Shown here piece after piece: positions 36,652 through 46,035 of a stretch of DNA of 64,000 nt. A program made the translations under genes and the position numbers. The stretch comes from Actibacterium naphthalenivorans (GTDB lineage: Bacteria > Pseudomonadota > Alphaproteobacteria > Rhodobacterales > Rhodobacteraceae). The stretch is from NCBI RefSeq assembly GCF_014196965.1, contig NZ_JACIEQ010000002.1, positions 1-64,000 on the forward strand, read 5' to 3'. Each line of letters starts with the position of its first letter. Position 1 is the stretch's first letter. The notes beneath the pieces were generated by a model. The model had not been told where the DNA came from and made no database searches. It saw nothing but the letters and a program-made list of their open reading frames with translations.

Positions 36652-37347
36652 TCAGGCGGTGGGAATACTGCTCCACCGGGCTTCGAGCGTTTCGATCGCG
36701 CGGATGCGTTCGGCGGTTTTCGGATGGCTCATCAGCCATGCGGGTACCGGGGCGCCGCGCGCGGCGGTCAGGCTTTCGAGTTTGCGAAACAGGGTTTTCT
36801 GCGGGCCGGTGCCGATGCCGGCCTTGGTCAGCAGGGCCGAGGCATAGGCGTCGGCCTCATATTCATCCTGGCGCGACAGGCGCGCGGCCAGAAGCGAGGT
36901 AAGCGTGTTGGCGATGTAGATGCCGAGGCCGGGGATGATGCGCGACAGCATCATGCCCAGAGCGGCGCGCATCGCGTTCTGCCCGGAGAAATCGATCATG
37001 CGGCGGCGCGAATGGCCCAGGGCGACATGGCCCATCTCATGCGCGATGACGCTGGCCAGCTCTTCGGCCGTCACCTGGCCGGCGCGGTATTTGTCGTAGA
37101 AGCCGCGGGTGATGAAGATGCGCCCGTCGGGGGCGGCCAGCCCGTTGACCGGGTCGATTTCGTAGATATGGACCCGGATGCGCGGCAGATCGAGCGCCCG
37201 GGCCATCTGGGCCATCAGGGCGCGCAGCCGTGCATCGGCCAGTTCGCTGGAGCGCGCGTCAAGCTCGCGCGCGGTGCGCCAGACCGAGAAACGGTAGGTC
37301 GCGAGCGCGTAGAGCAGGGCCAGCAGGATCGGGGTCAGCTTCAGCAT
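36652..37347 (-). CDS. M48-family zinc metalloprotease, membrane-anchored
   Basis: 231 residues. The N-terminal 20 residues form one membrane helix (LTPILLALLYALATYRF). HEMGH at 103-107 is the zinc site, with the third ligand likely Glu in DEYEADAYA (about residue 168). The short form resembles BepA/YggG/HtpX-like periplasmic proteases involved in envelope quality control; no TPR tail is present. It is separated from the VWA gene by 70 bp on the same strand. Confidence 0.88.
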   Translation of the reverse strand: MLKLTPILLALLYALATYRFSVWRTARELDARSSELADARLRALMAQMARALDLPRIRVHIYEIDPVNGLAAPDGRIFITRGFYDKYRAGQVTAEELASVIAHEMGHVALGHSRRRMIDFSGQNAMRAALGMMLSRIIPGLGIYIANTLTSLLAARLSRQDEYEADAYASALLTKAGIGTGPQKTLFRKLESLTAARGAPVPAWLMSHPKTAERIRAIETLEARWSSIPTA

Positions 37348-37417
37348 GATAGGGATATGGGGCCGGGCGGGGCCGGGGGCAATTGCCCGCAGCGCCGTGG
37401 CTGGGCGGGGCGCGCGA

Positions 37418-38602
37418 TTATTTGCCCAGTTCCTTCATTCCGCGTTCGATCCCTTCCAGCGTCATCGGCACCATGCGCTGCTCGAAGATATCGCGGATCA
37501 TCTGCACCGACTGGGTGTAGGGCCAGTGCTTTTCGGGCAGCGGGTTCAGCCACAGGTTGGCGGGCCATTTTTCCCGGGCGCGTTGCAGCCAGACCTGGCC
37601 GGCCTCGGCGTTCCAGTGTTCATTGGCGCCGCCGGGATGGACGACCTCGTACGGGGACATGGAGGCATCGCCCACGAAAATGCATTTGTAGTCGGGGCCA
37701 TAGGTGTTCAGCACCTCCCATGTGGGGATCTGCGCATCCCAGCGGCGGCGGTTGTCACGCCAGACGCCTTCGTAGAGGCAATTGTGGAAGTAGTAATATT
37801 CCAGATGCTTGAACTCGGCGCGGGCGGCGGAGAACAGCTCTTCCACCATGCGGATATAAGGGTCCATCGAGCCACCGACATCGAGGAACAGCAGCACCTT
37901 GACCGCGTTGCGCCGCTCGGGGCGGGTCTGGACGTCGAGATAGCCGTGATCGGCGGTGGCGCGGATGGTGCCGTCGAGATCCAGCTCCTGGTGTGCGCCG
38001 TCGCGGGCCCAGCGGCGCAGGCGTTTCAGCGCCACCTTGATGTTGCGGGTGCCCAGTTCGATCGTATCGTCGAGATTGCGGAATTCGCGCTTGTCCCAGA
38101 CCTTGACCGCGCGCTGGTGGCGGGATTCGTCCTGGCCGATGCGCACGCCTTCGGGGTTGTAGCCATGGGCGCCGAAGGGCGAGGTTCCGGCGGTGCCGAT
38201 CCATTTGTTGCCGCCCTGGTGCCGGGCCTGCTGTTCGGCCAGCCGCTCTTTGAGGGTTTCCATCAGCTTGTCGAACCCGCCGAGCGCCTCGATCTCGGCC
38301 CGTTCCTCGGGGGTGAGGTGCTTCTCGGCCATCTTTTCCAGCCAGTCGGCAGGCAGGTTCACCGCCTCGAGCACATTGTCGAGGCTGATCTGTTCGAGCC
38401 CTTCGAAGCTTTTGGCGAAGGCGCGGTCGAACCTGTCGAGGTTGCGCTCGTCCTTCACCATCGCGGTGCGGGCGAGGTAGTAGAAGCCTTCGATGTCATA
38501 GGTGACGAGGCCTGCCTTCACCCCTTCCAGAAAGCCCAGATACTCACGCAGGGAAACCGGTATTCCGGCCTCGCGCAGGGTCTGGAAAAACGGAAGGAAC
38601 AT
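37418..38602 (-). CDS. CoxE-like VWA-domain protein, partner of the MoxR ATPase
   Basis: 394 residues from ATG 38602 (MFLPFFQTLREAGIPVS); a longer frame up to 38848 lies over the 54-aa gene and DUF2927 gene. The N-terminal half matches the CoxE/VWA-containing family (SLREYLGFLEGVKAG). The C-terminal half has VLLFLDVGGSMDPY near residue 240, a MIDAS-like loop with D-x-G-x-S rather than D-x-S-x-S. MoxR/VWA pairs assist cofactor or metal insertion into partner enzymes. The MoxR gene is four genes upstream on the same strand. Confidence 0.87.
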   Translation of the reverse strand: MFLPFFQTLREAGIPVSLREYLGFLEGVKAGLVTYDIEGFYYLARTAMVKDERNLDRFDRAFAKSFEGLEQISLDNVLEAVNLPADWLEKMAEKHLTPEERAEIEALGGFDKLMETLKERLAEQQARHQGGNKWIGTAGTSPFGAHGYNPEGVRIGQDESRHQRAVKVWDKREFRNLDDTIELGTRNIKVALKRLRRWARDGAHQELDLDGTIRATADHGYLDVQTRPERRNAVKVLLFLDVGGSMDPYIRMVEELFSAARAEFKHLEYYYFHNCLYEGVWRDNRRRWDAQIPTWEVLNTYGPDYKCIFVGDASMSPYEVVHPGGANEHWNAEAGQVWLQRAREKWPANLWLNPLPEKHWPYTQSVQMIRDIFEQRMVPMTLEGIERGMKELGK

Positions 38603-38607
38603 CGCGC

Positions 38608-38772
38608 CTACACCATACGTTCCAGAATGACGGTCAGGATCATGCCCAGAAGGCCGAAGGCGATGCCGAAGCCCACCGCGTACTGGGCGATGTCGAAGCC
38701 GCGCCCCTTGCGCCGGCGGGCCAGAAGCGCGCCCCACAGAACCCCGATGATTACCCCCGCAATCACGATCAT
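38608..38772 (-). CDS. 54-residue membrane protein between DUF2927 and VWA genes
   Basis: ATG at 38772-38770 is preceded by GGGAGGACATCAATC and overlaps the DUF2927 stop by 4 bp (ATGA). The peptide has two hydrophobic segments (IVIAGVIIGVLWGALLA and YAVGFGIAFGLLGMILTVIL) around a short basic loop RRRKGRG. It ends five bases before the VWA start. The overlap and RBS make this a convincing small gene; no function is known to me. Confidence 0.78.
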   Translation of the reverse strand: MIVIAGVIIGVLWGALLARRRKGRGFDIAQYAVGFGIAFGLLGMILTVILERMV

Positions 38773-40133
38773 GATTGATGTCCTCCCGGGCTGAGCGCGG
38801 CAATTTCCAGAAGACGCGCGCGCACTTCCTTGTTCGTGCCGAAGCCATAGCGCGCCCAGCCCAGACTGTCGAGCCGGACCGCCTGCGCCTCGCTGGCGCG
38901 GCCCAGAAGATCCAGCGCCTCTGCCTTGATCATCAGCATGGTTGCCAGCAGCGCGGCGTTCTGGGAGGCGACGACGGGCGGCAGGTGGGCGTTGACGATG
39001 CTCAGCGCCGCTTCGGGCTGACCGGCCGACAGCGAGAACGCGGCCAGATGCATGCCCACATGCGCCTCCTGTACGGCGGTGACGGGCGAGGCGCCGTAGA
39101 TATGGCCCGCCTGCAGGAAGGCGGTCAGGGCGGTTTCGGCATCGGTTGCCAGGCTCAGCCGGCCAAGGGCGAACAGGCTGAAGGCGAGGCGGGTATCGTC
39201 GGGCCCGAAGCCGCGCGCGATGATGACCGCCTGTTTCGCCGCCGCCAGCCTGCGCGAGCCCGATGTGCCGGGGCCGAGCGCGGTTTCGATGGCGTCGATC
39301 CAGGTGCGCGGGGTGGGGGCAAGCCGGACGTCGCGCACATGTTCGCCATGCGGGTTCAGGCGCGCCAGCAGCGCGGGCAGGCGGGCCGCGACCTGTTCCT
39401 CGGTCATGCCGTTCTGCAGTTCGGGCGCGTAATAGGCGCGCAGGATCAGCATGTCGAACCCGGTCAGGACGGTGTGGAAGTTATCATCGTTGAAGATGCT
39501 GTCGGGCAGGCTGTAGAGATCATTGAGCGGGCCGAGCGCCTGCGCCAGCTCTTCATGCAGACAGTCGCGCACCTCTTGCGGGCTGACGTCCGAGGGCAGG
39601 AACACCGCGACGGTTTCGCGTTTCTTCAGCGTAGCCCAATCCACCGCGCGGGTGCGGCGCAGGCGCCGGTACTCGGCCCAGCCCGAGACGCGCGGCACGA
39701 CGAAACAGGCGGCTTGCGGCACAAGCCGCTGCAGGTCGGCGCGGGGCAGGGTCTCGATCATGATGTTTCCGGGCTGCCCGGGGGCGGTGCGGCGAATGTC
39801 GATGCGTGCCTCGCGGCGGAACCGGGCCAGCAGCGCATCGAGATCGTGATCCAGGCCCGGCGGCGCGCCCGGGGCGACGGCAACGGTGACGGGCTCTTCG
39901 AACCGGGTCAGGATCGGCACTTCGCGGCCGCTTTCCATGCGGAAGGTCAGGTTCAGGAAATCACGCGCGATGGCCTGGTTCGACCGCGCCGGGGGCGTCA
40001 CCTGGGGCGCGGCGAAATATTTCATCGGTGGCAGGGCGACGTGGTTGACCCGGCGCTCGGGGACTTCGGTCAGCGGGTTTCCGGCGCACGCACCCAGCAC
40101 CAGGCAGGCCATAACGGCAAATCGCAACTTCAT
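38769..40133 (-). CDS. DUF2927 lipoprotein
   Basis: 454 residues from ATG 40133. A signal peptide ends in the lipobox LGAC. The middle (NIMIETLPRADLQRLVPQAACFV, then DCLHEELAQALGPLNDLY in blocks) is the DUF2927 domain, which has an HxxxELxQxLGxxND pattern resembling an inactive or unusual metalloprotease active site. The last 150 residues are TPR-like. Role unknown. It follows the GNAT gene by 4 bases and is coupled to the 54-aa gene. Confidence 0.85.
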   Translation of the reverse strand: MKLRFAVMACLVLGACAGNPLTEVPERRVNHVALPPMKYFAAPQVTPPARSNQAIARDFLNLTFRMESGREVPILTRFEEPVTVAVAPGAPPGLDHDLDALLARFRREARIDIRRTAPGQPGNIMIETLPRADLQRLVPQAACFVVPRVSGWAEYRRLRRTRAVDWATLKKRETVAVFLPSDVSPQEVRDCLHEELAQALGPLNDLYSLPDSIFNDDNFHTVLTGFDMLILRAYYAPELQNGMTEEQVAARLPALLARLNPHGEHVRDVRLAPTPRTWIDAIETALGPGTSGSRRLAAAKQAVIIARGFGPDDTRLAFSLFALGRLSLATDAETALTAFLQAGHIYGASPVTAVQEAHVGMHLAAFSLSAGQPEAALSIVNAHLPPVVASQNAALLATMLMIKAEALDLLGRASEAQAVRLDSLGWARYGFGTNKEVRARLLEIAALSPGGHQS

Positions 40134-40137
40134 GGCC

Positions 40138-40584
40138 TCAACTCCGTGCATACTCGATAAAGGGTGTCAGGGTGCCGATCCTGTCATACAGGCGCCGCGC
40201 GGTGGTATTGGTGTCTTGCGTCAGCCAATAGACCGAGGGCGCGCCGGCCGCGTCGGCGGCGGCATAGACCGCCTCGATCAGCGCGCGGCCCACGCCGGTG
40301 CCGCGCGCGGCGGGTTCGGCGAAGAGATCCTGCAGATAGCAGGTGTTTTCGATTTTCCAGCAATGCCGGTGAAACAGGAAATGCACCAGCCCCACCGGGC
40401 GGCCGCCCCGAACCGCCAGCAGCCCGCTGAAATCCTGTGGATCATCGCCCAGAAGCCGGGCGAAAGTGCTCTGATACACCGGCTTGGCGAGGGTGGTGCC
40501 GTAGAACGCCAGATAGGCCCCCCACAGGCGGCGCCAGTCTTCTTCGTCGCCGGCGGTCAGTGGGCGGATGATCAGGTCGGGCAC
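40138..40584 (-). CDS. GNAT-family N-acetyltransferase
   Basis: 148 residues. The acetyl-CoA-binding loop is RGTGVGRALIEAV (about residue 95), followed by the GNAT helix and the terminal VYWLTQDTNTTARRLYDRIG motif. The substrate is unknown. The stop is 4 bases from the DUF2927 start, so they are co-transcribed. Confidence 0.88.
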   Translation of the reverse strand: MPDLIIRPLTAGDEEDWRRLWGAYLAFYGTTLAKPVYQSTFARLLGDDPQDFSGLLAVRGGRPVGLVHFLFHRHCWKIENTCYLQDLFAEPAARGTGVGRALIEAVYAAADAAGAPSVYWLTQDTNTTARRLYDRIGTLTPFIEYARS

Positions 40585-40693
40585 GTCGGGGCGCTCATCT
40601 TTCAGTCATTTCAACGCAGGATAGAACCGGCCCACCCTTATTGGAAAGCTGTTGTGTTTCCCGATGGCAGTAAAGCGGCAAATCCATGGCATG

Positions 40694-41533
40694 TCAGCGC
40701 TGCCGCCGGGCCATGAAGGCCAGCCGCTCGAAAAGCTGCACGTCCTGCTCGTTCTTCAGCAGCGCGCCGTAAAGCTTCGGCAGGGCGTTGGTGGCGTCAC
40801 GCTTGAGGTCTTCGGCGCTCAGATCCTCGGCCAGAAGCAGCTTCAGCCAGTCCAGCACTTCCGAGGTGGAGGGCTTTTTCTTGAGCCCCGGCGTCTCGCG
40901 GATCTCGTAGAACTGGGTCAGCGCCGCGGTCAGAAGCTGGGGCTTCAGGCCGGGGTGATGCACATCGACGATCTTCTTCATCACCTCCATGTCCGGGAAG
41001 CGGATGTAGTGAAAGAAGCAGCGCCGCAGGAAGGCGTCGGGCAGTTCCTTTTCGTTGTTCGAGGTGATGATCACGATGGGCCGCGTTTCGGCGCGGATCG
41101 TCTCGCCGGTTTCGTAGACGTGAAACTCCATCCGGTCGAGTTCCTGCAGCAGGTCATTGGGGAACTCGATGTCGGCCTTGTCGATCTCGTCGATCAGCAG
41201 AACGGTCTTGTGCGGCGCGGCAAAGGCCTGCCACAGCTTGCCCTGGCGGATGTAGTTTTTCACGTCATGCACACGCTCGTCGCCAAGCTGGCTGTCGCGC
41301 AGCCGGCTGACCGCGTCATACTCATAAAGGCCCTGCGCGGCACGGGTGGTGGATTTGATGTGCCATTCGATCATCGGCAGGTCCAGGCTGGCGGCCACCT
41401 GGCGCGCCAGCTCCGTCTTGCCGGTGCCCGGTTCGCCCTTGACCAGCAGCGGACGTTCCAGCGCCACGGCGGCGTTCACCGCCACGGAAAGATCTTCGGT
41501 TGCCACGTATGATTCTGTCGATGCAAATTTCAT
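40694..41533 (-). CDS. MoxR-family AAA+ ATPase
   Basis: 279 residues. Walker A GEPGTGKT is at 33-40, Walker B VLLIDEIDKA near 108-117, and sensor 1 ITSNNEKELPDAFLRR with the arginine fingers. The short length and FFHYIRFP linker are usual for the MoxR/CoxD branch. It remodels partners together with a VWA protein; that partner is encoded four genes downstream on the same strand. GNAT, DUF2927 and the 54-aa protein lie between. Confidence 0.9.
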   Translation of the reverse strand: MKFASTESYVATEDLSVAVNAAVALERPLLVKGEPGTGKTELARQVAASLDLPMIEWHIKSTTRAAQGLYEYDAVSRLRDSQLGDERVHDVKNYIRQGKLWQAFAAPHKTVLLIDEIDKADIEFPNDLLQELDRMEFHVYETGETIRAETRPIVIITSNNEKELPDAFLRRCFFHYIRFPDMEVMKKIVDVHHPGLKPQLLTAALTQFYEIRETPGLKKKPSTSEVLDWLKLLLAEDLSAEDLKRDATNALPKLYGALLKNEQDVQLFERLAFMARRQR

Positions 41534-41712
41534 CGGTTTTCCATGCCCCTAGCGCCTCGAATTCAGACAGTCATAGCAAGACTTCAAAAAGCCTTAAAGC
41601 CGGACTATAAGCTAGTGACAACCATTCCGCATTCGGATAAAGCCTGCCGCAGGAGAGCCGGGTGACTGACGTTACGACGACATTCGGGCCCGGCGAGCGA
41701 GAAGGAGCAGGT

Positions 41713-42135
41713 ATGAAAGCCGAAGTTTTCTTGCCCGAGGATTACCGGCCCGCGGAAGACGAGCCGTTCATGAACGAACGCCAGCTTGAGTATTTTCGCC
41801 GCAAGCTGCTGACCCTGAAAGCCGAGTTGATGGACGAAAGCAAGTCCACCATCGAAGGGCTGCAGGACGGCACCAGAAACATCCCAGACATTGCCGACCG
41901 GGCCAGCGAAGAAACCGACCGGGCGCTGGAATTGCGGATCCGCGACCGTCAGCGCAAGCTGGTGGCCAAGATCGACGGGGCGCTGCGCCGGATCGAAGAG
42001 GGCGAATACGGATATTGCCAGGAAACCGGCGAACCGATCTCTCTCAAGCGGCTGGACGCCCGGCCCACGACCACGCTGAGCCTCGAGGCGCAGGAGCGGC
42101 ACGAGCGGCGCGAGAAGGTGCACCGCGACGACTGA
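41713..42135 (+). CDS. dksA: DksA-like RNA polymerase-binding transcription factor with a reduced zinc site
   Basis: 140 residues from ATG 41713 with GAAGGAG upstream; an upstream GTG at 41662 also has an RBS and would add 17 residues. The coiled coil (residues about 25-95, LKAELMDESKSTIEGLQDGTRNIPDIADRASEE in blocks) carries the tip acidic residues D and A required for DksA action. The C-terminal region YGYCQETGEPISLKRLDARP is collinear with the DksA zinc finger but only Cys102 remains of the four ligands; the other three positions are T, S and A. It should bind the RNA polymerase secondary channel with ppGpp. Single-Cys DksA proteins are known to me from Rhodobacter. Confidence 0.88.
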   Translation: MKAEVFLPEDYRPAEDEPFMNERQLEYFRRKLLTLKAELMDESKSTIEGLQDGTRNIPDIADRASEETDRALELRIRDRQRKLVAKIDGALRRIEEGEYGYCQETGEPISLKRLDARPTTTLSLEAQERHERREKVHRDD

Positions 42136-42176
42136 GTCCCGCGACCGGGACTGAAGGATACACACCGGAAGCAACG

Positions 42177-42199
42177 CACCGGGGCCCTGCGCCCCGGTG
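42177..42199. terminator. Strong hairpin between dksA-like and the monooxygenase gene
   Basis: CACCGGGGC-CCTGC-GCCCCGGTG (42177-42199) is a perfect 9-bp stem with further pairing around it. A smaller stem GTCCCG-CGAC-CGGGAC near 42136-42151 precedes it. No clear T-run follows, so termination is probable but not certain. Confidence 0.5.
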
Positions 42200-42218
42200 T
42201 TGCGTTAAGGAAGGCACG

Positions 42219-43391
42219 ATGCTGATCGGGCGCAGGGTTACCGTGATCGGGGCGGGTATCGGCGGGCTGGCCGCGGCCACCGCGCTGGCCCGGCGCGGCG
42301 CGCGGGTCACGGTGCTGGAACAGGCGTCCGCCATTCGCGAAATCGGCGCAGGGCTTCAGATCAGCCCGAACGGCGGGGCGGTTCTGAACGCGCTGGGGCT
42401 GGGCGATGCGCTGGGCCGGATCGGGGTGCGGGGGCAGGCGGTCTGTCTGCGGGATTTCCGCGCGGGCCGCAAGGTTCTGGAGCTGGACCTGACCCGCGCC
42501 GGGGGCCGCTACCTGTTCGTTCACCGGGCCGATCTTCAATCCATGCTGGCCGATGCCGCGCGCGCGGCCGGGGTCGAGATCCGGCTTCTTCAGAACATCA
42601 CCGATGTCACGCTGGGCGAAGCCGGCGCAAAACTGACCAATGAGCAGGGCGCGCGCTTTGCCGCTGATGTGGTGATCGGGGCCGATGGGCTGCATTCGGT
42701 GTTGCGCGGCGTGCTGAACCCGCCCGCGCCGCCCGCATTCACCGGGCAGGTGGCCTGGCGCGCCACTGTGCCGGCCGAGGGTGCCGCCGCGCCGCGGGTC
42801 ACCGTTTACATGGGGCCGGGCCGGCACCTTGTCTGCTACCCGCTGCGGGGCGGCACGATGATCAACATCGTCGCCGTCGAGGAACGCCGCGCCTGGGCCG
42901 ATGAAGGCTGGTCGCACACCGATGATCCGGCGCATCTGCGCGCCGCCTTTGCCGGTTTCGCGCCAGAGGTGCGGACGCTGCTGGCGCGGGTCGATGAGGT
43001 GCATCTGTGGGGCCTGTTCCGCCATCCGGTGGCGCGGCACTGGCACAGGGGGCAGGCGGCCGTGCTGGGCGATGCGGCGCATCCGACGCTGCCCTTTCTG
43101 GCGCAGGGCGCGAACATGGCGCTGGAGGATGCCTGGGTTCTGGCGGCGGCGCTGGGCGGGCATGACAGTATCGAGGCCGGGCTTGCCGCCTATCAGACCG
43201 CCCGGCGCGACCGCTGCGTGCGGATCGTTGACGCCGCGTCGCGCAATGCGCGCAACTATCACCTGCGCTTCGCGCCGCTGCGTCTGGCGGCGCATGGCGC
43301 GCTGCGGCTGGGCGGGGCGCTTGCGCCGGCGGCGATGCTGGGCCGGTTCGACTGGCTCTACCGGCATGACGTCACCCGCGCCTTTGCCTGA
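42219..43391 (+). CDS. FAD-dependent monooxygenase (salicylate-hydroxylase-like)
   Basis: 390 residues from ATG 42219 with AAGGAAGG upstream. VTVIGAGIGGLAAATALARRGARVTVLEQ is split across the FAD-binding start; ADVVIGADGLHSVLR holds the DG motif; GDAAHPTLPFLAQGANMALEDAWVL is the GD(AAHP) motif. It is a class A flavin monooxygenase, probably acting on an aromatic acid; the exact substrate cannot be seen. Earlier in-frame starts overlap dksA and are rejected. Confidence 0.88.
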   Translation: MLIGRRVTVIGAGIGGLAAATALARRGARVTVLEQASAIREIGAGLQISPNGGAVLNALGLGDALGRIGVRGQAVCLRDFRAGRKVLELDLTRAGGRYLFVHRADLQSMLADAARAAGVEIRLLQNITDVTLGEAGAKLTNEQGARFAADVVIGADGLHSVLRGVLNPPAPPAFTGQVAWRATVPAEGAAAPRVTVYMGPGRHLVCYPLRGGTMINIVAVEERRAWADEGWSHTDDPAHLRAAFAGFAPEVRTLLARVDEVHLWGLFRHPVARHWHRGQAAVLGDAAHPTLPFLAQGANMALEDAWVLAAALGGHDSIEAGLAAYQTARRDRCVRIVDAASRNARNYHLRFAPLRLAAHGALRLGGALAPAAMLGRFDWLYRHDVTRAFA

Positions 43392-43490
43392 CGGCGCCCC
43401 CCTTGTGCGGTGCCCGCGCCGGGCATAGGAATGACAGTGCCGCCGGCGCGCGCGGGCCGGTGTTCCGATGACGCGGTAGGGATGTTCCGA

Positions 43491-44462
43491 ATGGCACTAG
43501 AAGACGCAGCAAAAGAGGTCGACAACGCCTTTACCCGTAAGGGGTTTCGGGGCCTGTCCTGTGAAAACACCTTCGGCGGGGCCACCAGTTTTCTGCGCCG
43601 GAGCTATACCAAGGATCTGGCCGGCGTCGATCTGGCCATCACCGGCGTGCCCTTCGATCAGGCGGTCACCAACCGGCCCGGCACCCGGCTTGGGCCACGG
43701 GCCATCCGCGAGGCCTCGGCCCTGCAGGCGTTTGACAGGCCCTATGGCTGGGGCTTTGATCCGCTGGAGGAGTTCTATATCGCCGATTATGGCGATCTGG
43801 CCTTCGACTATGCCAATACATCGGCCTTTCCCGACGCGCTGACCGCCCATATCGACGGCATCCTCTCGGCCGGGGCGGGCAGTCTCACGCTGGGGGGGGA
43901 TCACTATATTTCCTTCCCCATTCTGAAGGCTTACGCCAAGAAGTTCGGGCCGCTCTCGCTGCTGCATTTCGATGCCCATTCCGACACTTGGGCCGATGAC
44001 GACATGACCCGGATCGACCATGGCACGATGTTCTACAAGGCGGTCAAGCTTGGCCTGATCGACCCGGCGCGCTCGGTGCAGGTGGGAATCCGCACCGACA
44101 ATCCCGATACGCTGGGCGTTCACATCATCGACGCGCGCGAGGTGCATGAGAAGGGGCCGCAGGCCGCCGTGGCGAAGGTGAAGGATATTCTGGGCAGCCA
44201 CCCCACCTATGTCACCTTCGACATCGACGCGCTGGACCCGGCCTTTGCGCCGGGCACCGGCACCCCGGTCTGGGGAGGGCTGACCAGCGCGCAGGCGGCC
44301 ATCATGCTGCGCGATCTGGCGGGCATCAACATGGTCGGCGGCGATGTGGTCGAGGTGTCGCCGCCCTTCGACACTACCGGCGCCACGGCCATCGCCGGGG
44401 CGCATGTGGCAACCGAACTCTTGTGCCTGTGGTGCTGGAACAGGAAGCAGGCCGGGCCATGA
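43491..44462 (+). CDS. speB: Agmatinase/ureohydrolase family enzyme
   Basis: 323 residues from ATG 43491 (MALEDAAKEVD) with AGGGA seven bases upstream. Mn-binding motifs are all present: GGDH (LTLGGDHYISFP), DAHxD (HFDAHSDTW), and DxDxxDP (FDIDALDPAFAPGTGTP). These mark the arginase/agmatinase superfamily; family resemblance is to agmatinase (agmatine to putrescine plus urea), but related guanidino-hydrolases cannot be excluded. The stop overlaps the DUF1499 gene by 4 bp. Confidence 0.9.
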   Translation: MALEDAAKEVDNAFTRKGFRGLSCENTFGGATSFLRRSYTKDLAGVDLAITGVPFDQAVTNRPGTRLGPRAIREASALQAFDRPYGWGFDPLEEFYIADYGDLAFDYANTSAFPDALTAHIDGILSAGAGSLTLGGDHYISFPILKAYAKKFGPLSLLHFDAHSDTWADDDMTRIDHGTMFYKAVKLGLIDPARSVQVGIRTDNPDTLGVHIIDAREVHEKGPQAAVAKVKDILGSHPTYVTFDIDALDPAFAPGTGTPVWGGLTSAQAAIMLRDLAGINMVGGDVVEVSPPFDTTGATAIAGAHVATELLCLWCWNRKQAGP

Positions 44463-44926
44463 TCCGAAGCTCGATCATCGAAATGCTGTGGCTGGTGCCG
44501 CTGATCGTGGTTTCGGCCCTGATCTATGTGCGCTTGGCCCCGGCCAAGGCGGAGGACTGGCATGTCGATCCGCTGTCGGCCGCGCCGCCGGGCCCTTCGG
44601 GCGTACTGGTGCGGCCGGCGGATGGCGATATCCTGCCCGTCGAACATGCGGTGGCCCCCGAGGATCTGTTGCGCCACCTCGACGCCATCATCCTCGCCAC
44701 CCCGCGCACCCGCCTGTTCGCCGGCAGCCTGGCCGGGGGGCGGCTGACCTATGTCACCCGTTCGCGGGTCTTCGGCTTTCCCGATTACAGCACGGTGGCG
44801 GTTGCCGGGGCAGGCGACAACAGCGCGCCGGTCATCCTGGCGCGGGCGCGGTTCGGGCGGTCGGACATCGGCGTCAACCGCGCCCGCGTGACGCGCTGGC
44901 TTCAGGCGCTGGAGCAGGCCGGCTGA
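44459..44926 (+). CDS. DUF1499 membrane-anchored protein
   Basis: 155 residues from ATG 44459 that overlaps the speB stop (ATGA). One N-terminal helix (MLWLVPLIVVSALIYV) is followed by a soluble domain with VTRSRVFGFPDYSTVAVAG and a final ARFGRSDIGVNRARVTRWL motif, both diagnostic of DUF1499. Function unknown; the coupling to speB is notable. Confidence 0.88.
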   Translation: MIRSSIIEMLWLVPLIVVSALIYVRLAPAKAEDWHVDPLSAAPPGPSGVLVRPADGDILPVEHAVAPEDLLRHLDAIILATPRTRLFAGSLAGGRLTYVTRSRVFGFPDYSTVAVAGAGDNSAPVILARARFGRSDIGVNRARVTRWLQALEQAG

Positions 44927-44982
44927 AGGGCCGCGCGCCCGCCGCCCCTTGACCGCGCCCGCGCCTTGCGCAAAAGAGCGGC

Positions 44983-46035
44983 ATGGTTCCCTTTGACAAG
45001 CTCGCCCAGATCACCCAGCGCTTTCAGTTCCTTGAGGCAAAGCTCGCCAGCGGGGCGATGCAGGATTTCGCCCGGATCAGCCGCGAATATGCCGAGCTGA
45101 AGCCGGTGGCCGAACAGATCGACGCCTATCGCCAGCTTCTGGACGATATCGCCGAGGCCGAAGCAATGCTGGCCGACCCCGAGATGAAGGCCCTGGCCGA
45201 AGAAGAGCTGCCCGCGCTGAAGGCCCGGATCCCCGCGCTGGAACAGGCGCTGCAACTGGCGCTGCTGCCGAAAGACGCGGCGGATGCCCGCCCCGCCATC
45301 ATCGAGATCCGCCCCGGCACCGGCGGAGATGAGGCGGCGCTGTTCGCTGGCGATCTTCTGCGGATGTATCAGCGCTATGCCGAGGCGAAGGGCTGGCGCT
45401 TCGATGTCATCGAGGAAACGCAAAGCGAGCTTGGCGGGATCAAGGAAGTCATTGCAAATGTGCAGGGCGAAGGCGTGTTCGCCCGGCTGAAATACGAATC
45501 CGGCGTGCACCGGGTGCAGCGGGTGCCGGCCACCGAAAGCGGCGGCCGCATCCACACCTCGGCCGCCACCGTCGCCGTGCTGCCCGAGGCCGAAGAGGTG
45601 GATATCGACATCCCCGCGGGCGATATCCGCATCGACACGATGCGCGCCTCGGGGGCGGGCGGGCAGCATGTGAACACCACCGATTCCGCGGTGCGGATCA
45701 CTCATATCCCCAGCGGGATCGTTGTCACCTCATCGGAGAAATCGCAGCACCAGAACCGCGCGCTGGCGATGCAGGTGCTGCGCACGAGGCTCTATGATCT
45801 GGAGCGCCAGCGCGCCGCCGACGAGCGTGCGGCCGACCGCAAGGCGCAGGTGGGATCGGGCGACCGGTCGGAACGTATCCGCACCTATAATTTCCCGCAG
45901 GGACGGATGACGGATCACCGGATCAACCTGACGCTCTACAAGCTCGATCAGGTGATGCAGGGCGATCTGGATGAGGTGATCGACGCGCTGACCGCCGACG
46001 ATCAGGCCCGCAAGCTGGCCGAGATGGAGGGATGA
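44983..46035 (+). CDS. prfA: Peptide chain release factor 1
   Basis: 350 residues. The GGQ motif is at 226-228 in [18 protein letters not shown], and the upstream [22 protein letters not shown] block is typical of RF1. It recognises UAA and UAG at the ribosome and triggers peptide release. Its end overlaps prmC by 4 bp, the gene for the enzyme that methylates this GGQ glutamine. Confidence 0.97.
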   Translation: MVPFDKLAQITQRFQFLEAKLASGAMQDFARISREYAELKPVAEQIDAYRQLLDDIAEAEAMLADPEMKALAEEELPALKARIPALEQALQLALLPKDAADARPAIIEIRPGTGGDEAALFAGDLLRMYQRYAEAKGWRFDVIEETQSELGGIKEVIANVQGEGVFARLKYESGVHRVQRVPATESGGRIHTSAATVAVLPEAEEVDIDIPAGDIRIDTMRASGAGGQHVNTTDSAVRITHIPSGIVVTSSEKSQHQNRALAMQVLRTRLYDLERQRAADERAADRKAQVGSGDRSERIRTYNFPQGRMTDHRINLTLYKLDQVMQGDLDEVIDALTADDQARKLAEMEG

